From the NCBI GenBank assembly GCA_945920215.1, contig CAMEJM010000002.1, positions 82,760 through 140,460 of the forward strand: a stretch of 57,701 nucleotides of DNA. Reading direction: 5' to 3'. Shown one piece after another: positions 33,827 through 41,189 of the stretch (the first letter of the stretch is position 1; every line of letters begins with the position of its first letter). This DNA is from an uncultured bacterium. GTDB taxonomy: Bacteria; Bacillota; Clostridia; Oscillospirales; CAG-272. A program made the translations under genes and the position numbers. The notes under the pieces are model-generated. The model searched no databases. It had not been told where the DNA came from and was given only the letters and a program-made list of their open reading frames with translations.

Positions 33827-34900
33827 GTGAACGAGAATCAAACCATGGATGTGGAATGCACGGAATCGGAGACGGAAACCGAGTCTCTTGCCGATCGTGC
33901 GAAGATTGTCAGTCCGGGGAAACTTGTCGTAAAGCGCTTTTTCCGCAGTAAACTTTCCATCGTCGGACTTGTCATGCTTCTTGCACTCGTGCTTTTCTCC
34001 TTTGTCGGCCCTCTTTTTTCTCCGTATGGTGAAACGACCAACGCGGGGGCTTACAAAATGGTTACGTCCACCATTCCTCATGAAATGGTGGTGACCGAGT
34101 TGGACGAAAACGGGAATGAGATACAGGTCAAATACAGCTTTTTGGAGGTTTCGGAAGAATATCCCGTTTACTCCAAAACAAAGCCGTCCGCCAAAAACTG
34201 GTTGGGAACCGACCAGTACGGCTACGACGTGCTGACCCGTCTCATGTACGGCGGCAGAATTTCTCTGACCCTCAGTTTCATCGTCATTTTTGCCGAAATT
34301 ATTTTGGGTACCGTGATGGGCTCTATTTCCGGCTACTTCGGTGGCTGGGTAGACCAGATTATTATGCGTATCGTTGACATATTCAACTGCCTGCCCGGTT
34401 TGCCCATCATGCTGCTGGCGGCGTCCTTGCTTGACGGATGGGGGATCAAGCCGAGTCAGAAGATCTATTTTCTGATGTTGATCATGACCATATTCGGCTG
34501 GTCAGGCGTTGCACGTCTGGTGCGAGGACAGATTCTTGCTCTCCGTGAACAGGAATTTATGATTGCAGCAGAGGCAACGGGGCTTTCGGTTCGTCACAAG
34601 ATCTTCAAGCACCTGGTTCCTAACGTAATGCCGCAGCTGATCGTGCAGGCAACGCTGGGACTCGGTGGGATCATCCTGTCCGAGGCAACGCTCTCATGGA
34701 TGGGACTTGGCGTTCCGTTCCCGTATGCGGCGTGGGGAACTATGATCAACGCAACTTCGGGCGCCGGCGGACGTGATATTCTTCAGAATTATCCCAATCT
34801 TTGGGTGCCTGCCGGTATTTGCATCGTGATGGCGGTTCTTGCATTCAACTTTGTCGGTGACGGTCTGCGCGATGCCTTTGATCCGAAGATGAAGCGGTAA
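33827..34900 (+). CDS. oppC: Oligopeptide ABC transporter permease OppC
   Basis: 357 residues. An N-terminal cytoplasmic tail precedes the first span (SKLSIVGLVMLLALVLFSFVGPLFSPYG, residues 43-70), then NWLGTDQYGYDVLTRLMYGGRISL, the hallmark of OppC/DppC, and the EAA loop near residue 240 (FMIAAEATGLSVRHKIFKHLVPNVMPQLIV). Ends NFVGDGLRDAFDPKMKR, typical of the family. GTG 33827 is chosen because AAAGGAGG sits seven bases before it; the frame opens earlier (TTG 33809) through the ribosome site itself. 14 bases after oppB. Confidence 0.95.
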   Translation: MNENQTMDVECTESETETESLADRAKIVSPGKLVVKRFFRSKLSIVGLVMLLALVLFSFVGPLFSPYGETTNAGAYKMVTSTIPHEMVVTELDENGNEIQVKYSFLEVSEEYPVYSKTKPSAKNWLGTDQYGYDVLTRLMYGGRISLTLSFIVIFAEIILGTVMGSISGYFGGWVDQIIMRIVDIFNCLPGLPIMLLAASLLDGWGIKPSQKIYFLMLIMTIFGWSGVARLVRGQILALREQEFMIAAEATGLSVRHKIFKHLVPNVMPQLIVQATLGLGGIILSEATLSWMGLGVPFPYAAWGTMINATSGAGGRDILQNYPNLWVPAGICIVMAVLAFNFVGDGLRDAFDPKMKR

Positions 34901-34910
34901 GGAGGTTCCA

Positions 34911-36062
34911 ATGGCAAAAAAAGATTCACACTACATATCCGCAAAGGATATGCGCGCGATTGCGAAGGAAAACCGCAGGATCACCCGTGCTTTCGAAAAG
35001 AAAAAAGCGAGAAAGAACATTCCGGAATCCGAATATCTTTCGGAAATGAAGGATGAGAACAATATCGTTGAATTTGATGATCTGAAAACCTATTTTTACA
35101 CCGACGTAGGAACCGTAAAAGCGGTGGATGGCGTTACTTTTTCGGTACCGCAGGGAACCGTTGTGGGTGTTGTTGGGGAGTCCGGATGCGGAAAATCGGT
35201 TACCAGTCTTTCTCTGATGCAGCTGGTACAGGGTCCCTCCGGTCAGATCAGCGGCGGCGAGATCCGTTTCAAGGCAAGCGACGGTAAGACCTACAACATT
35301 GCCCAGATGCCTACGAACGTGATGAACCGTTTGCGCGGCAAGGAGATCGCAATGATCTTCCAGGAGCCGATGACAAGCTTGAACCCCATTTTCAAGATCG
35401 GTCAGCAGTTGGATGAGGTTGTCCTTTTGCACGAGGCGGGCGCTACCGCCGAGAGAGCCAAGGCAAGATCCATCGAGATGCTGGGACTTGTGGGTATCTC
35501 CGATCCCGAGCGGATTTACGGTCAGTATCCCCACGAGCTTTCCGGCGGTATGAGACAGCGTGTCATGATTGCAATGGCATTGAGTTGCGAGCCCCGTCTG
35601 ATCGTTGCCGATGAGCCTACCACGGCTCTTGACGTGACCATCCAGGCACAGATCCTTGATCTGTTCCGTAACATCCGCGAAAAGATCAACGGAAGCATCA
35701 TGCTGATCACTCACGACCTCGGCGTGATCGCCGAAATGGCGGACTATGTTGTGGTCATGTATGCAGGACGGGTCATCGAGCAGGGTACTGCCGAGGAGAT
35801 TTTCAAAAACCCGATGCATCCCTATACCGTCGGTTTGCAAAAGAGCAAACCCGTTGTCAATCAGAAAGTGGATCGCCTTTACAGCATTCCCGGCAGTGTG
35901 CCGAACCCTGTCGATATGCCTACATATTGTTACTTCCGCGACAGGTGCGAGCGTGCTTGCGAGGCTTGCGCCGGTGAATATCCCGAAATGTACCAGGTCT
36001 CGCCCACGCACAAAGTGGCTTGCCACCTGTGGGATTCGAAAAAAAAGGAGGGAAATGAATAA
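34911..36062 (+). CDS. oppD: Oligopeptide ABC transporter ATPase OppD
   Basis: 383 residues. An unusual N-terminal extension of about 45 charged residues (DMRAIAKENRRITRAFEKKKARKN) precedes the ABC domain. Walker A GESGCGKSV near 105, Q-loop FQEPMTSLNP, signature ELSGGMRQRVMIA near 205, Walker B LIVADEPTTALD, switch His in ITHDLGVIAEMA. The C-terminal oligopeptide_HPY region has the four-Cys iron-sulphur-like motif (CYFRDRCERACEACAG...CHLW). Starts 10 bases after oppC with AAGGAGG; its stop shares a base with the oppF start. Confidence 0.95.
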   Translation: MAKKDSHYISAKDMRAIAKENRRITRAFEKKKARKNIPESEYLSEMKDENNIVEFDDLKTYFYTDVGTVKAVDGVTFSVPQGTVVGVVGESGCGKSVTSLSLMQLVQGPSGQISGGEIRFKASDGKTYNIAQMPTNVMNRLRGKEIAMIFQEPMTSLNPIFKIGQQLDEVVLLHEAGATAERAKARSIEMLGLVGISDPERIYGQYPHELSGGMRQRVMIAMALSCEPRLIVADEPTTALDVTIQAQILDLFRNIREKINGSIMLITHDLGVIAEMADYVVVMYAGRVIEQGTAEEIFKNPMHPYTVGLQKSKPVVNQKVDRLYSIPGSVPNPVDMPTYCYFRDRCERACEACAGEYPEMYQVSPTHKVACHLWDSKKKEGNE

Positions 36063-37204
36063 TGGCAGAAGAGATCATCTCCCCCCTTGCCGAAACTGAA
36101 GACGCTGTGATCGTCAACCACCTCACAAAGCATTTTCCCATTAAGAAGACCATCACCGGTAAAGTGCTTGTCAGCGTTAAGGCGGTCAATGATGTTTCGT
36201 TCCGCATTAAGCGGGGTTCCACGCTTGGCGTGGTAGGGGAATCCGGTTGCGGTAAGACCACCATGGGCAGAACCATGCTTCGCCTTTACGATATTACGTC
36301 CGGCGAGGTGATTTACCACAATCTTTCCATTGAGAAGCTGACGACAAAGCAGTTGAGAAAACTTTTGCCCGACGGTGAAGAGTACGCAGCGTACAAGAAA
36401 GCCGGCAGGGAAGAGCTTTTGGAGGTCATTCGTAAAACGGGTGTGAATATCAGTCGGCTTACGACGTCTGCTTTGCGCCGTTTGCGTCCCGATATTCAGA
36501 TCATTTTCCAGGACCCTTATTCCAGCCTCAGCCCGCGTATGACCGTTGGCGAGATCATCGGCGAGGCGGTGCGCGAGCATAAAATCGTTCCGCCCGACGA
36601 ATATAAAGAGTATATCCTGAAGGTCATGAAAGAGTGCGGTTTACAGCCGCATTACTTTGACCGCTATCCACACGAGTTTTCAGGCGGTCAGAGACAGCGT
36701 ATCTGTATTGCGCGTGCGCTTGCTTTGAACCCCAAAATCGTTGTGTGTGACGAACCCGTCTCCGCTTTGGACGTTTCCATCCAGGCACAGATCATCAATC
36801 TGCTGAAAGATTTGCAGGAGACCCGCGGTTTAACGTATATCTTTATTTCTCACGATCTTTCCGTGGTGGAACACATCTCGACGGATGTAGCCGTGATGTA
36901 TCTTGGTTGCATGATGGAAAAGGGACCCAAGGAAAGCATTTTTGCAAATCCTCTGCACCCTTACACGGAGGCTTTGCTTTCCGCAGTTCCCGTTCCCGAT
37001 CCGTCCGTTAAGATGAAACGTATCATTCTGGAGGGGGATATACCCAGCCCCGCCAATCCGCCTGCCGGTTGTAAGTTCCACACCCGTTGCAGCAAGTGCA
37101 TGGAGATTTGCGGAAAGTGCGAGCCTCCTCTCATAGAATACGAGAAGGATCATTTCGTTGCGTGCCATCTGTACGCAAAACAGGAAAAGAAAGATGAAGA
37201 ATGA
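36062..37204 (+). CDS. oppF: Oligopeptide ABC transporter ATPase OppF
   Basis: 380 residues. Walker A GESGCGKTT near 60, Q-loop FQDPYSSLSPRMTVGEII near 150, signature EFSGGQRQRICIARAL near 205, Walker B IVVCDEPVSALDVSIQ, switch His FISHDLSVVEHI, and the C-terminal HPY domain with Cys motif (CKFHTRCSKCMEICGKCEPP...CHLY). An insertion of about 45 residues (YHNLSIEKLTTKQLRKLL...VNISRL, about 80-135) between Walker A and Q-loop is longer than in most OppF. ATG overlaps the oppD stop (TAATG). Confidence 0.95.
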   Translation: MAEEIISPLAETEDAVIVNHLTKHFPIKKTITGKVLVSVKAVNDVSFRIKRGSTLGVVGESGCGKTTMGRTMLRLYDITSGEVIYHNLSIEKLTTKQLRKLLPDGEEYAAYKKAGREELLEVIRKTGVNISRLTTSALRRLRPDIQIIFQDPYSSLSPRMTVGEIIGEAVREHKIVPPDEYKEYILKVMKECGLQPHYFDRYPHEFSGGQRQRICIARALALNPKIVVCDEPVSALDVSIQAQIINLLKDLQETRGLTYIFISHDLSVVEHISTDVAVMYLGCMMEKGPKESIFANPLHPYTEALLSAVPVPDPSVKMKRIILEGDIPSPANPPAGCKFHTRCSKCMEICGKCEPPLIEYEKDHFVACHLYAKQEKKDEE

Positions 37205-37463
37205 AAAGAAAAAGAGCAACGACATAGAACAGAATGACAATGTATCCTATACGGATATGAACGTGCCGGGAATGCCGGGGTATCGTGACCCGGAGAAAAT
37301 TCAGCAGAAAAAGGATATGGAAGAGATCAATCTTTCTCCTGCCGAGCGCCGTGCCATGATTCGAGGCGCTTATTCCGCCCTGATCCCCTTGTTCCTGTTG
37401 GTGCTTGTTGTGTTTTGTGCCGCGTTCGGTCTTCTCATGCTCTATCTTTTCCTGGTCAAATAA
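37194..37463 (+). CDS. Small single-span membrane protein of the opp operon
   Basis: 89 residues, overlapping the end of oppF by 11 bases. A charged N-terminal half (KNEKKKSNDIEQND) includes the motif SYTDMNVPGMPGYRDPEKI, followed by LSPAERRAMIRGAYSALIPLFLLVLVVFCAAFGLLMLYLFL, a long hydrophobic segment that could be one or two spans. Similar small proteins with a D-M-N-V-x-G-x-P-x-Y motif occur after opp or unrelated operons in Clostridia as far as I recall, with no known function. A regulatory or assembly subunit of the importer is a guess from position. Confidence 0.75.
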   Translation: MKNEKKKSNDIEQNDNVSYTDMNVPGMPGYRDPEKIQQKKDMEEINLSPAERRAMIRGAYSALIPLFLLVLVVFCAAFGLLMLYLFLVK

Positions 37464-37478
37464 GCCATAGACCCCATC

Positions 37479-37512
37479 GGTTGCCCGCGAGGGCAGAATA
37501 ACCCTCATTCTT
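37479..37512 (+). repeat. Dispersed copy of the tRNA-Ser repeat module
   Basis: GGTTGCCCGCGAGGGCAGAA (37479-37498) is identical to the block in the repeats at 26190 and 26405, and the following AACCCTCATTCT parallels their AACCCTCCTTCT. As there, an AGCGACA-type terminator follows. Confidence 0.85.
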
Positions 37513-37517
37513 TACCC

Positions 37518-37556
37518 AAAAGCGACATATGCAGACCTGCGTGTGTCGCTTTTTTG
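37518..37556 (+). terminator. Terminator of the opp operon
   Basis: A 17-bp stem with two wobbles (37518-37534 with 37537-37553), 2-base loop, then TTTTTT. The AAAAGCGACA core is related to the terminators in the tRNA-Ser repeats. Confidence 0.9.
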
Positions 37557-37660
37557 TAATCTTGCGTTTCGTGTATTTGTTCACTCAAATCGCCGGTTGC
37601 TGCGGCGTGCATTGGCTTCTTTGAGATTGTTGATGTGAAATGAACAAATATGACTAAAAC

Positions 37661-37689
37661 TTGAATTTTTGAAGCATTAGTGATAAAAT
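37661..37689 (+). promoter_or_regulatory. Promoter of the E2-like gene
   Basis: TTGAAT (37661-37666), 17-base spacer, TAAAAT (37684-37689). Confidence 0.75.
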
Positions 37690-37737
37690 AGAGCGGAAAA
37701 AGAATGCGGAATGCCATTTACCAAGAGGAGAAACACG

Positions 37738-38571
37738 GTGAGACGCGACGGAAAAAGAGTCAAAGACGCCAACCCCATGTATCAGGTGGCTTGTCATGTC
37801 ATGAGCGAACGAAGCGACGCGCAGAACATGATCAACCTGCATATCCCGGTTGCCCCCATGAGCCGGTACATCAGAGAAAAGCACAAAGAGGGAATCGAAA
37901 TCAGCCATTTGGCTATGGTGATCACCTCCTATCTGCGCATTTCCGCAGAGTTTGCGCAGCTGAATAATTTTGTTGTCAATAAAAAAATCTACCGCCGCAA
38001 CGAGTTTGCCTGCGGCATGGTGGTGCTGAAGCCGGGCGAAACCGACGGTACCATGAACAAAATGCACCTGGAATTCACCGACGGACTGATCGAGGTGCAG
38101 AAGAAAATGGACGAGTACATCCGGCAGAACCGGATGCAGGGAGATACCAATTCCACGGATACGCTGGTGCGCCGTCTGCTGAAGATTCCCGGTCTGCTCC
38201 GCTTTGGCGTATGCATTTTGAAATGGCTGGACAAGCACGGTCTGCTTCCACGCAAAATCATTGACGCCAGTCCGTTTCACTGTACCCTGTCCGTATCCAA
38301 TTTGGGTTCCATACGTACCAACCATATCTTCCATCACTGCTACAACTTCGGGACGACCAGTATGTTTATCACGCTGGGAAATATGGTTGAAGTGCCGAGG
38401 CGCACTTTTGACGGCGTGGAGATGGAGCGTTGTCTGCCGCTCGGCGTGGTGATGGACGAACGCATTTGCTCCGGGAGCTACTTCGCGGCGGCATTCCAAC
38501 GCATGAAAGCCTATCTCGCAAATCCGCGCCTGATGGAGGGACCGCCCGATTTTGAGCTGTTCAGCAGATAA
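37738..38571 (+). CDS. 2-oxoacid dehydrogenase E2-like acyltransferase-fold protein lacking the catalytic His
   Basis: 277 residues without lipoyl or E1/E3-binding domains. The fold of the E2/chloramphenicol-acetyltransferase family is suggested by ISHLAMVITSYLRISAEFAQLN (family T-x-x-x-x-x-K-A), SPFHCTLSVSNLGSIRTNHIFHHCYNFGTTSMFITLG (family G-T-F-T-x-S-N-x-G) and LPLGVVMDERICSGSYFAAAFQ. In the last block the family H-x-x-x-D-G is replaced by E-x-x-x-S-G, so the usual acyl-transfer His is absent. GTG 37738 has GAGGAG seven bases upstream; ATG 37711 is a weaker alternative. No dehydrogenase genes nearby. A different catalytic or a binding role is likely. Confidence 0.8.
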   Translation: MRRDGKRVKDANPMYQVACHVMSERSDAQNMINLHIPVAPMSRYIREKHKEGIEISHLAMVITSYLRISAEFAQLNNFVVNKKIYRRNEFACGMVVLKPGETDGTMNKMHLEFTDGLIEVQKKMDEYIRQNRMQGDTNSTDTLVRRLLKIPGLLRFGVCILKWLDKHGLLPRKIIDASPFHCTLSVSNLGSIRTNHIFHHCYNFGTTSMFITLGNMVEVPRRTFDGVEMERCLPLGVVMDERICSGSYFAAAFQRMKAYLANPRLMEGPPDFELFSR

Positions 38572-38589
38572 GAGTCCTACATGACCTTG

Positions 38590-38624
38590 GGCAGGCGCCG
38601 CACACCATGCGGCGCCTGCCTTTT
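38590..38624 (+). terminator. Terminator after the E2-like gene
   Basis: Perfect 13-bp GC stem (38590-38602 with 38608-38620), 5-base loop, TTTT. The dGTPase gene on the other strand may share it. Confidence 0.9.
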
Positions 38625-38684
38625 GCATTGAAAAACAGCGCGACGCCTTGGCTTTATGGCGTCACGCTGTGCAGAAGCGGCATA

Positions 38685-39893
38685 TCAGAAGCTGATCAGA
38701 TCGCCGTAGGCGCGAATCAGATAAGCGTCGGTCATGCCGGAGATATAGTCCACCGCGGCGCGCAGGAACAGGGTGCGGTCGGTCAAATCTCCGTAGATTT
38801 TCCGATTGTCATATCCCGCAAGCTCGCGGGAGAGGTAGGGACGGACAAAGTTGTCAAACCCGCCGACCAAGGTCGGATAGCGCGAGAGCATTTCTGCGGG
38901 CGCCGCGGTAAACGGAATGCCGGTATAGCAGTCTGCCAGCGCGTCGAACACCTCATGAATCACCAGAGCCGCGTAACGGACAAAAGGCTTGAAGCGGGGA
39001 TGCTGATAGACGAAGCGGTAATTGAGTTCTTTGGTGCGGTTCATCAGTTCCGCCGCTGCGGGGGACAGCACGATCCCGTCTTCGGGGGTGGAATTCTCGC
39101 AGATATCGCAGACAAGGGCATGGATGATGCCGGTGGTGTTGAGCGCGTCAAGTCCATGCCGCCGTTGCAGTTCGGTCAGCGCTTCGCGCCCCTCCGCGCC
39201 GAGAAATCCGAGGGCGTCGGCGTCTTCGATGTCTCTGCCGAGATACGCGATCTTATCCGCGACTTTCACAACGCAGCCCTCCCATGTGGCGCTTTGGTAC
39301 TGTCCCGGCGCGGAGAACTCCGAAAGGTCAAACAACTTCTCGCGCGGCTTGAGCCCGTTTTCGTCCATTTCGCCGCAATGGGAGAGAATCCCGTCCCGCA
39401 CCGCGTAGGTCAGCGCAAGATTGCGTTCCACCCGCTGCGGGTCCTCCAGAAGTTCGATGTCGTCTGCAAAATGCACGCCGTTTTCTTCATGCCAGAAGCG
39501 TTTCCCCAGATGCCGCTGTGTGATTTCGTTCAGCACGTGCTCGCCCTCGTGCCCGAACGGCGCGTGACCGATGTCATGTGCCAGCGCGATTGCTTTGGTG
39601 AGGTGCGTGGAAAGCCCTAAGTATTCCGCGATGGTGCTGCTCACGGATTCCACGTGCAGCACGTGTTCCATGCGCGTGCAGATGTGGTCGCTTTCCACGT
39701 GCGGAAAGACTTGGGTCTTGTGTTTCAGACGGCGGAACGCCGTGCAGTGCAGGACGCGGGTATAATCGCGGTAGAAGCAGTCCCGCATGGAGTCGCGCTC
39801 ATAGAGCGGAAGCCGGCGAGCGGTCAGCTCTTCCCAGTGCGGATGGGACGGCGCTGCGGCATAGGGGGCAAAGAGATTCTTTCGTGCGGGCAT
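38685..39893 (-). CDS. dgt: Deoxyguanosinetriphosphate triphosphohydrolase-like HD protein
   Basis: 402 residues. HD-domain metal ligands are visible: His in VFPHVESDHICTRMEHVLHV, the HD doublet in IALAHDIGHAPFGHEGE, and a late Asp in VVKVADKIAYLGRDIEDA. YRDYTRVLHCTAFRRLKHKTQVF is the classic N-terminal dGTPase block. The enzyme splits dNTPs into nucleoside and triphosphate; the short type-2 Dgt-like group fits the length. An extended -10 (TGCTACAAT, minus strand, 39999-39991) lies about 100 bases upstream. Confidence 0.92.
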   Translation of the reverse strand: MPARKNLFAPYAAAPSHPHWEELTARRLPLYERDSMRDCFYRDYTRVLHCTAFRRLKHKTQVFPHVESDHICTRMEHVLHVESVSSTIAEYLGLSTHLTKAIALAHDIGHAPFGHEGEHVLNEITQRHLGKRFWHEENGVHFADDIELLEDPQRVERNLALTYAVRDGILSHCGEMDENGLKPREKLFDLSEFSAPGQYQSATWEGCVVKVADKIAYLGRDIEDADALGFLGAEGREALTELQRRHGLDALNTTGIIHALVCDICENSTPEDGIVLSPAAAELMNRTKELNYRFVYQHPRFKPFVRYAALVIHEVFDALADCYTGIPFTAAPAEMLSRYPTLVGGFDNFVRPYLSRELAGYDNRKIYGDLTDRTLFLRAAVDYISGMTDAYLIRAYGDLISF

Positions 39894-40179
39894 AGCTTTT
39901 TCAACCTTTCCTGTGTTTGCTTGGGCGTGCGGTCTTGCGCGGGTATCCGATGGGGCTTCTGTTGCGCGGAGGCACTTTTTCTTCTATTCTATTGTAGCAT
40001 ATTTGAAGTGCAAAGAAAAGAGCGTACAGCGTCAAGGAAAAGAAATTTTCAACCATGCGTTTCATGCGGTAAGCAGACGGTGCCATAAAAGGGACAGTTT
40101 GGAAAGGGGTTTTTGGGGTTTTCGGTGCCGAATGCTTCTTTTTCGACGGAAAAAGTGCGCAAACTTGCGTTTTCTGCGC
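39894..40179. other. Intergenic region between dgt and the repeat-protein operon
   Basis: The divergent gap runs from 39894 to 40260. It holds the extended -10 for dgt (39991-39999) and, at its right end, the promoter at 40180. In the rest I see no gene, repeat or structured RNA. Confidence 0.5.
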
Positions 40180-40208
40180 TTGCAATCATAAACAAGAAGT
40201 GATATACT
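40180..40208 (+). promoter_or_regulatory. Promoter of the InlB-like repeat operon
   Basis: TTGCAA (40180-40185), 17-base spacer, TATACT (40203-40208); the first gene starts 52 bases later with AGGAGG upstream. Confidence 0.8.
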
Positions 40209-40260
40209 GAACTCAATAAGGATATGCGCCGCGCACAGTTGTGCGCACAGGAGGATTGCC

Positions 40261-41178
40261 ATGCCGCAGTTGCAATACATTGTTGACGGGGAAGTATATA
40301 AAACCGAGGAACACGAGGCGGTCGATACTCTGATACCGCCCGAAGCACCGGAAAAAGAGGGCTATAATTTTGTCCGCTGGGCGGATCTCCCTCCCACCAT
40401 GCCGGACGGGGATTTACAGATTCAGGCGCTTTATGAGCCGGATTCTTTCACGCTGACGGAAGTGGTGGACGACGAGGTGTATGAAACCCGCCTGTTGCAG
40501 AGCGGTACCGATCTGACCGCGCTGCCGCTGCCGGAGAAAAAAGGCTACACCTTCTCCGGCTGGATGAAAAAATACAAGAAAATGCCCAAGTCCAATCTGA
40601 CTCTGCGCGGCTCCTTTAAGGTCAATCGGTATAAGCTGACTTTTGAAATCGACGGCATGACCTTTGAGCGCACGGTGGAATACGGCGCGCCGCTGGACAG
40701 AATCGCGGTGCCGGAGCGCGACCATTACACCTTCAGCGGCTGGGGAAACATTCCCGCCGTGATGCCGGACCACGACCTGCATTTTTCCGGCAGTTTCCGG
40801 ATCAATACATATACCCTGACTTACCTGATTGACGGCGCGCTTTACCGCACCGAACGCATGGCTTTCGGAGAACCCGTCAAGCCTGCCTCCGTCGAAACAA
40901 AGGAGGGATATGTGTTCAGCGGCTGGCGCGGACTTCCCAAAACCATGCCGGAGCAGGACGTGACCATCGAGGGAAAATACTATCGGAGAAAAACCAAAGT
41001 GACTTTCCTGGTGGACGGCGAGAAATTCGCATGGCTGAGCCTGACTGCCGGAGAAAAGATGACAGTGCCGGAGGAGCCGCATAAGGACGGCTTTGTGTTC
41101 CGCGGCTGGCGCGACCTGCCCGAAACCGTTCCCGCCTATGACATTGAAACGGAAGCCGAATTCACGGCTGCCGAGTGA
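40261..41178 (+). CDS. Protein of five tandem InlB-like repeats, no signal peptide
   Basis: 305 residues made wholly of five repeats of about 61 residues (1-60, 61-121, 122-181, 182-242, 243-305). Each reads: aromatic, then strand L-T-x-x-x-D-G, polar strand, G-x-x, P-E-K/R-E-G-Y-x-F-S-G-W, then P-x-x-M-P-x-x-D-L/V-x-x-x-G-x-F/Y. This is the beta-grasp InlB/Listeria-Bacteroides-like repeat in a variant with an MPxxD ending. Such repeats are normally on secreted proteins, but here the N-terminus (MPQLQYIVDGEVYKTEEHEA) is the first repeat itself, and no lipobox, membrane span or sorting motif exists. AGGAGG precedes ATG 40261. Eleven bases separate it from the next, related gene. Confidence 0.88.
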   Translation: MPQLQYIVDGEVYKTEEHEAVDTLIPPEAPEKEGYNFVRWADLPPTMPDGDLQIQALYEPDSFTLTEVVDDEVYETRLLQSGTDLTALPLPEKKGYTFSGWMKKYKKMPKSNLTLRGSFKVNRYKLTFEIDGMTFERTVEYGAPLDRIAVPERDHYTFSGWGNIPAVMPDHDLHFSGSFRINTYTLTYLIDGALYRTERMAFGEPVKPASVETKEGYVFSGWRGLPKTMPEQDVTIEGKYYRRKTKVTFLVDGEKFAWLSLTAGEKMTVPEEPHKDGFVFRGWRDLPETVPAYDIETEAEFTAAE

Positions 41179-41189
41179 GGGAACGGAAT

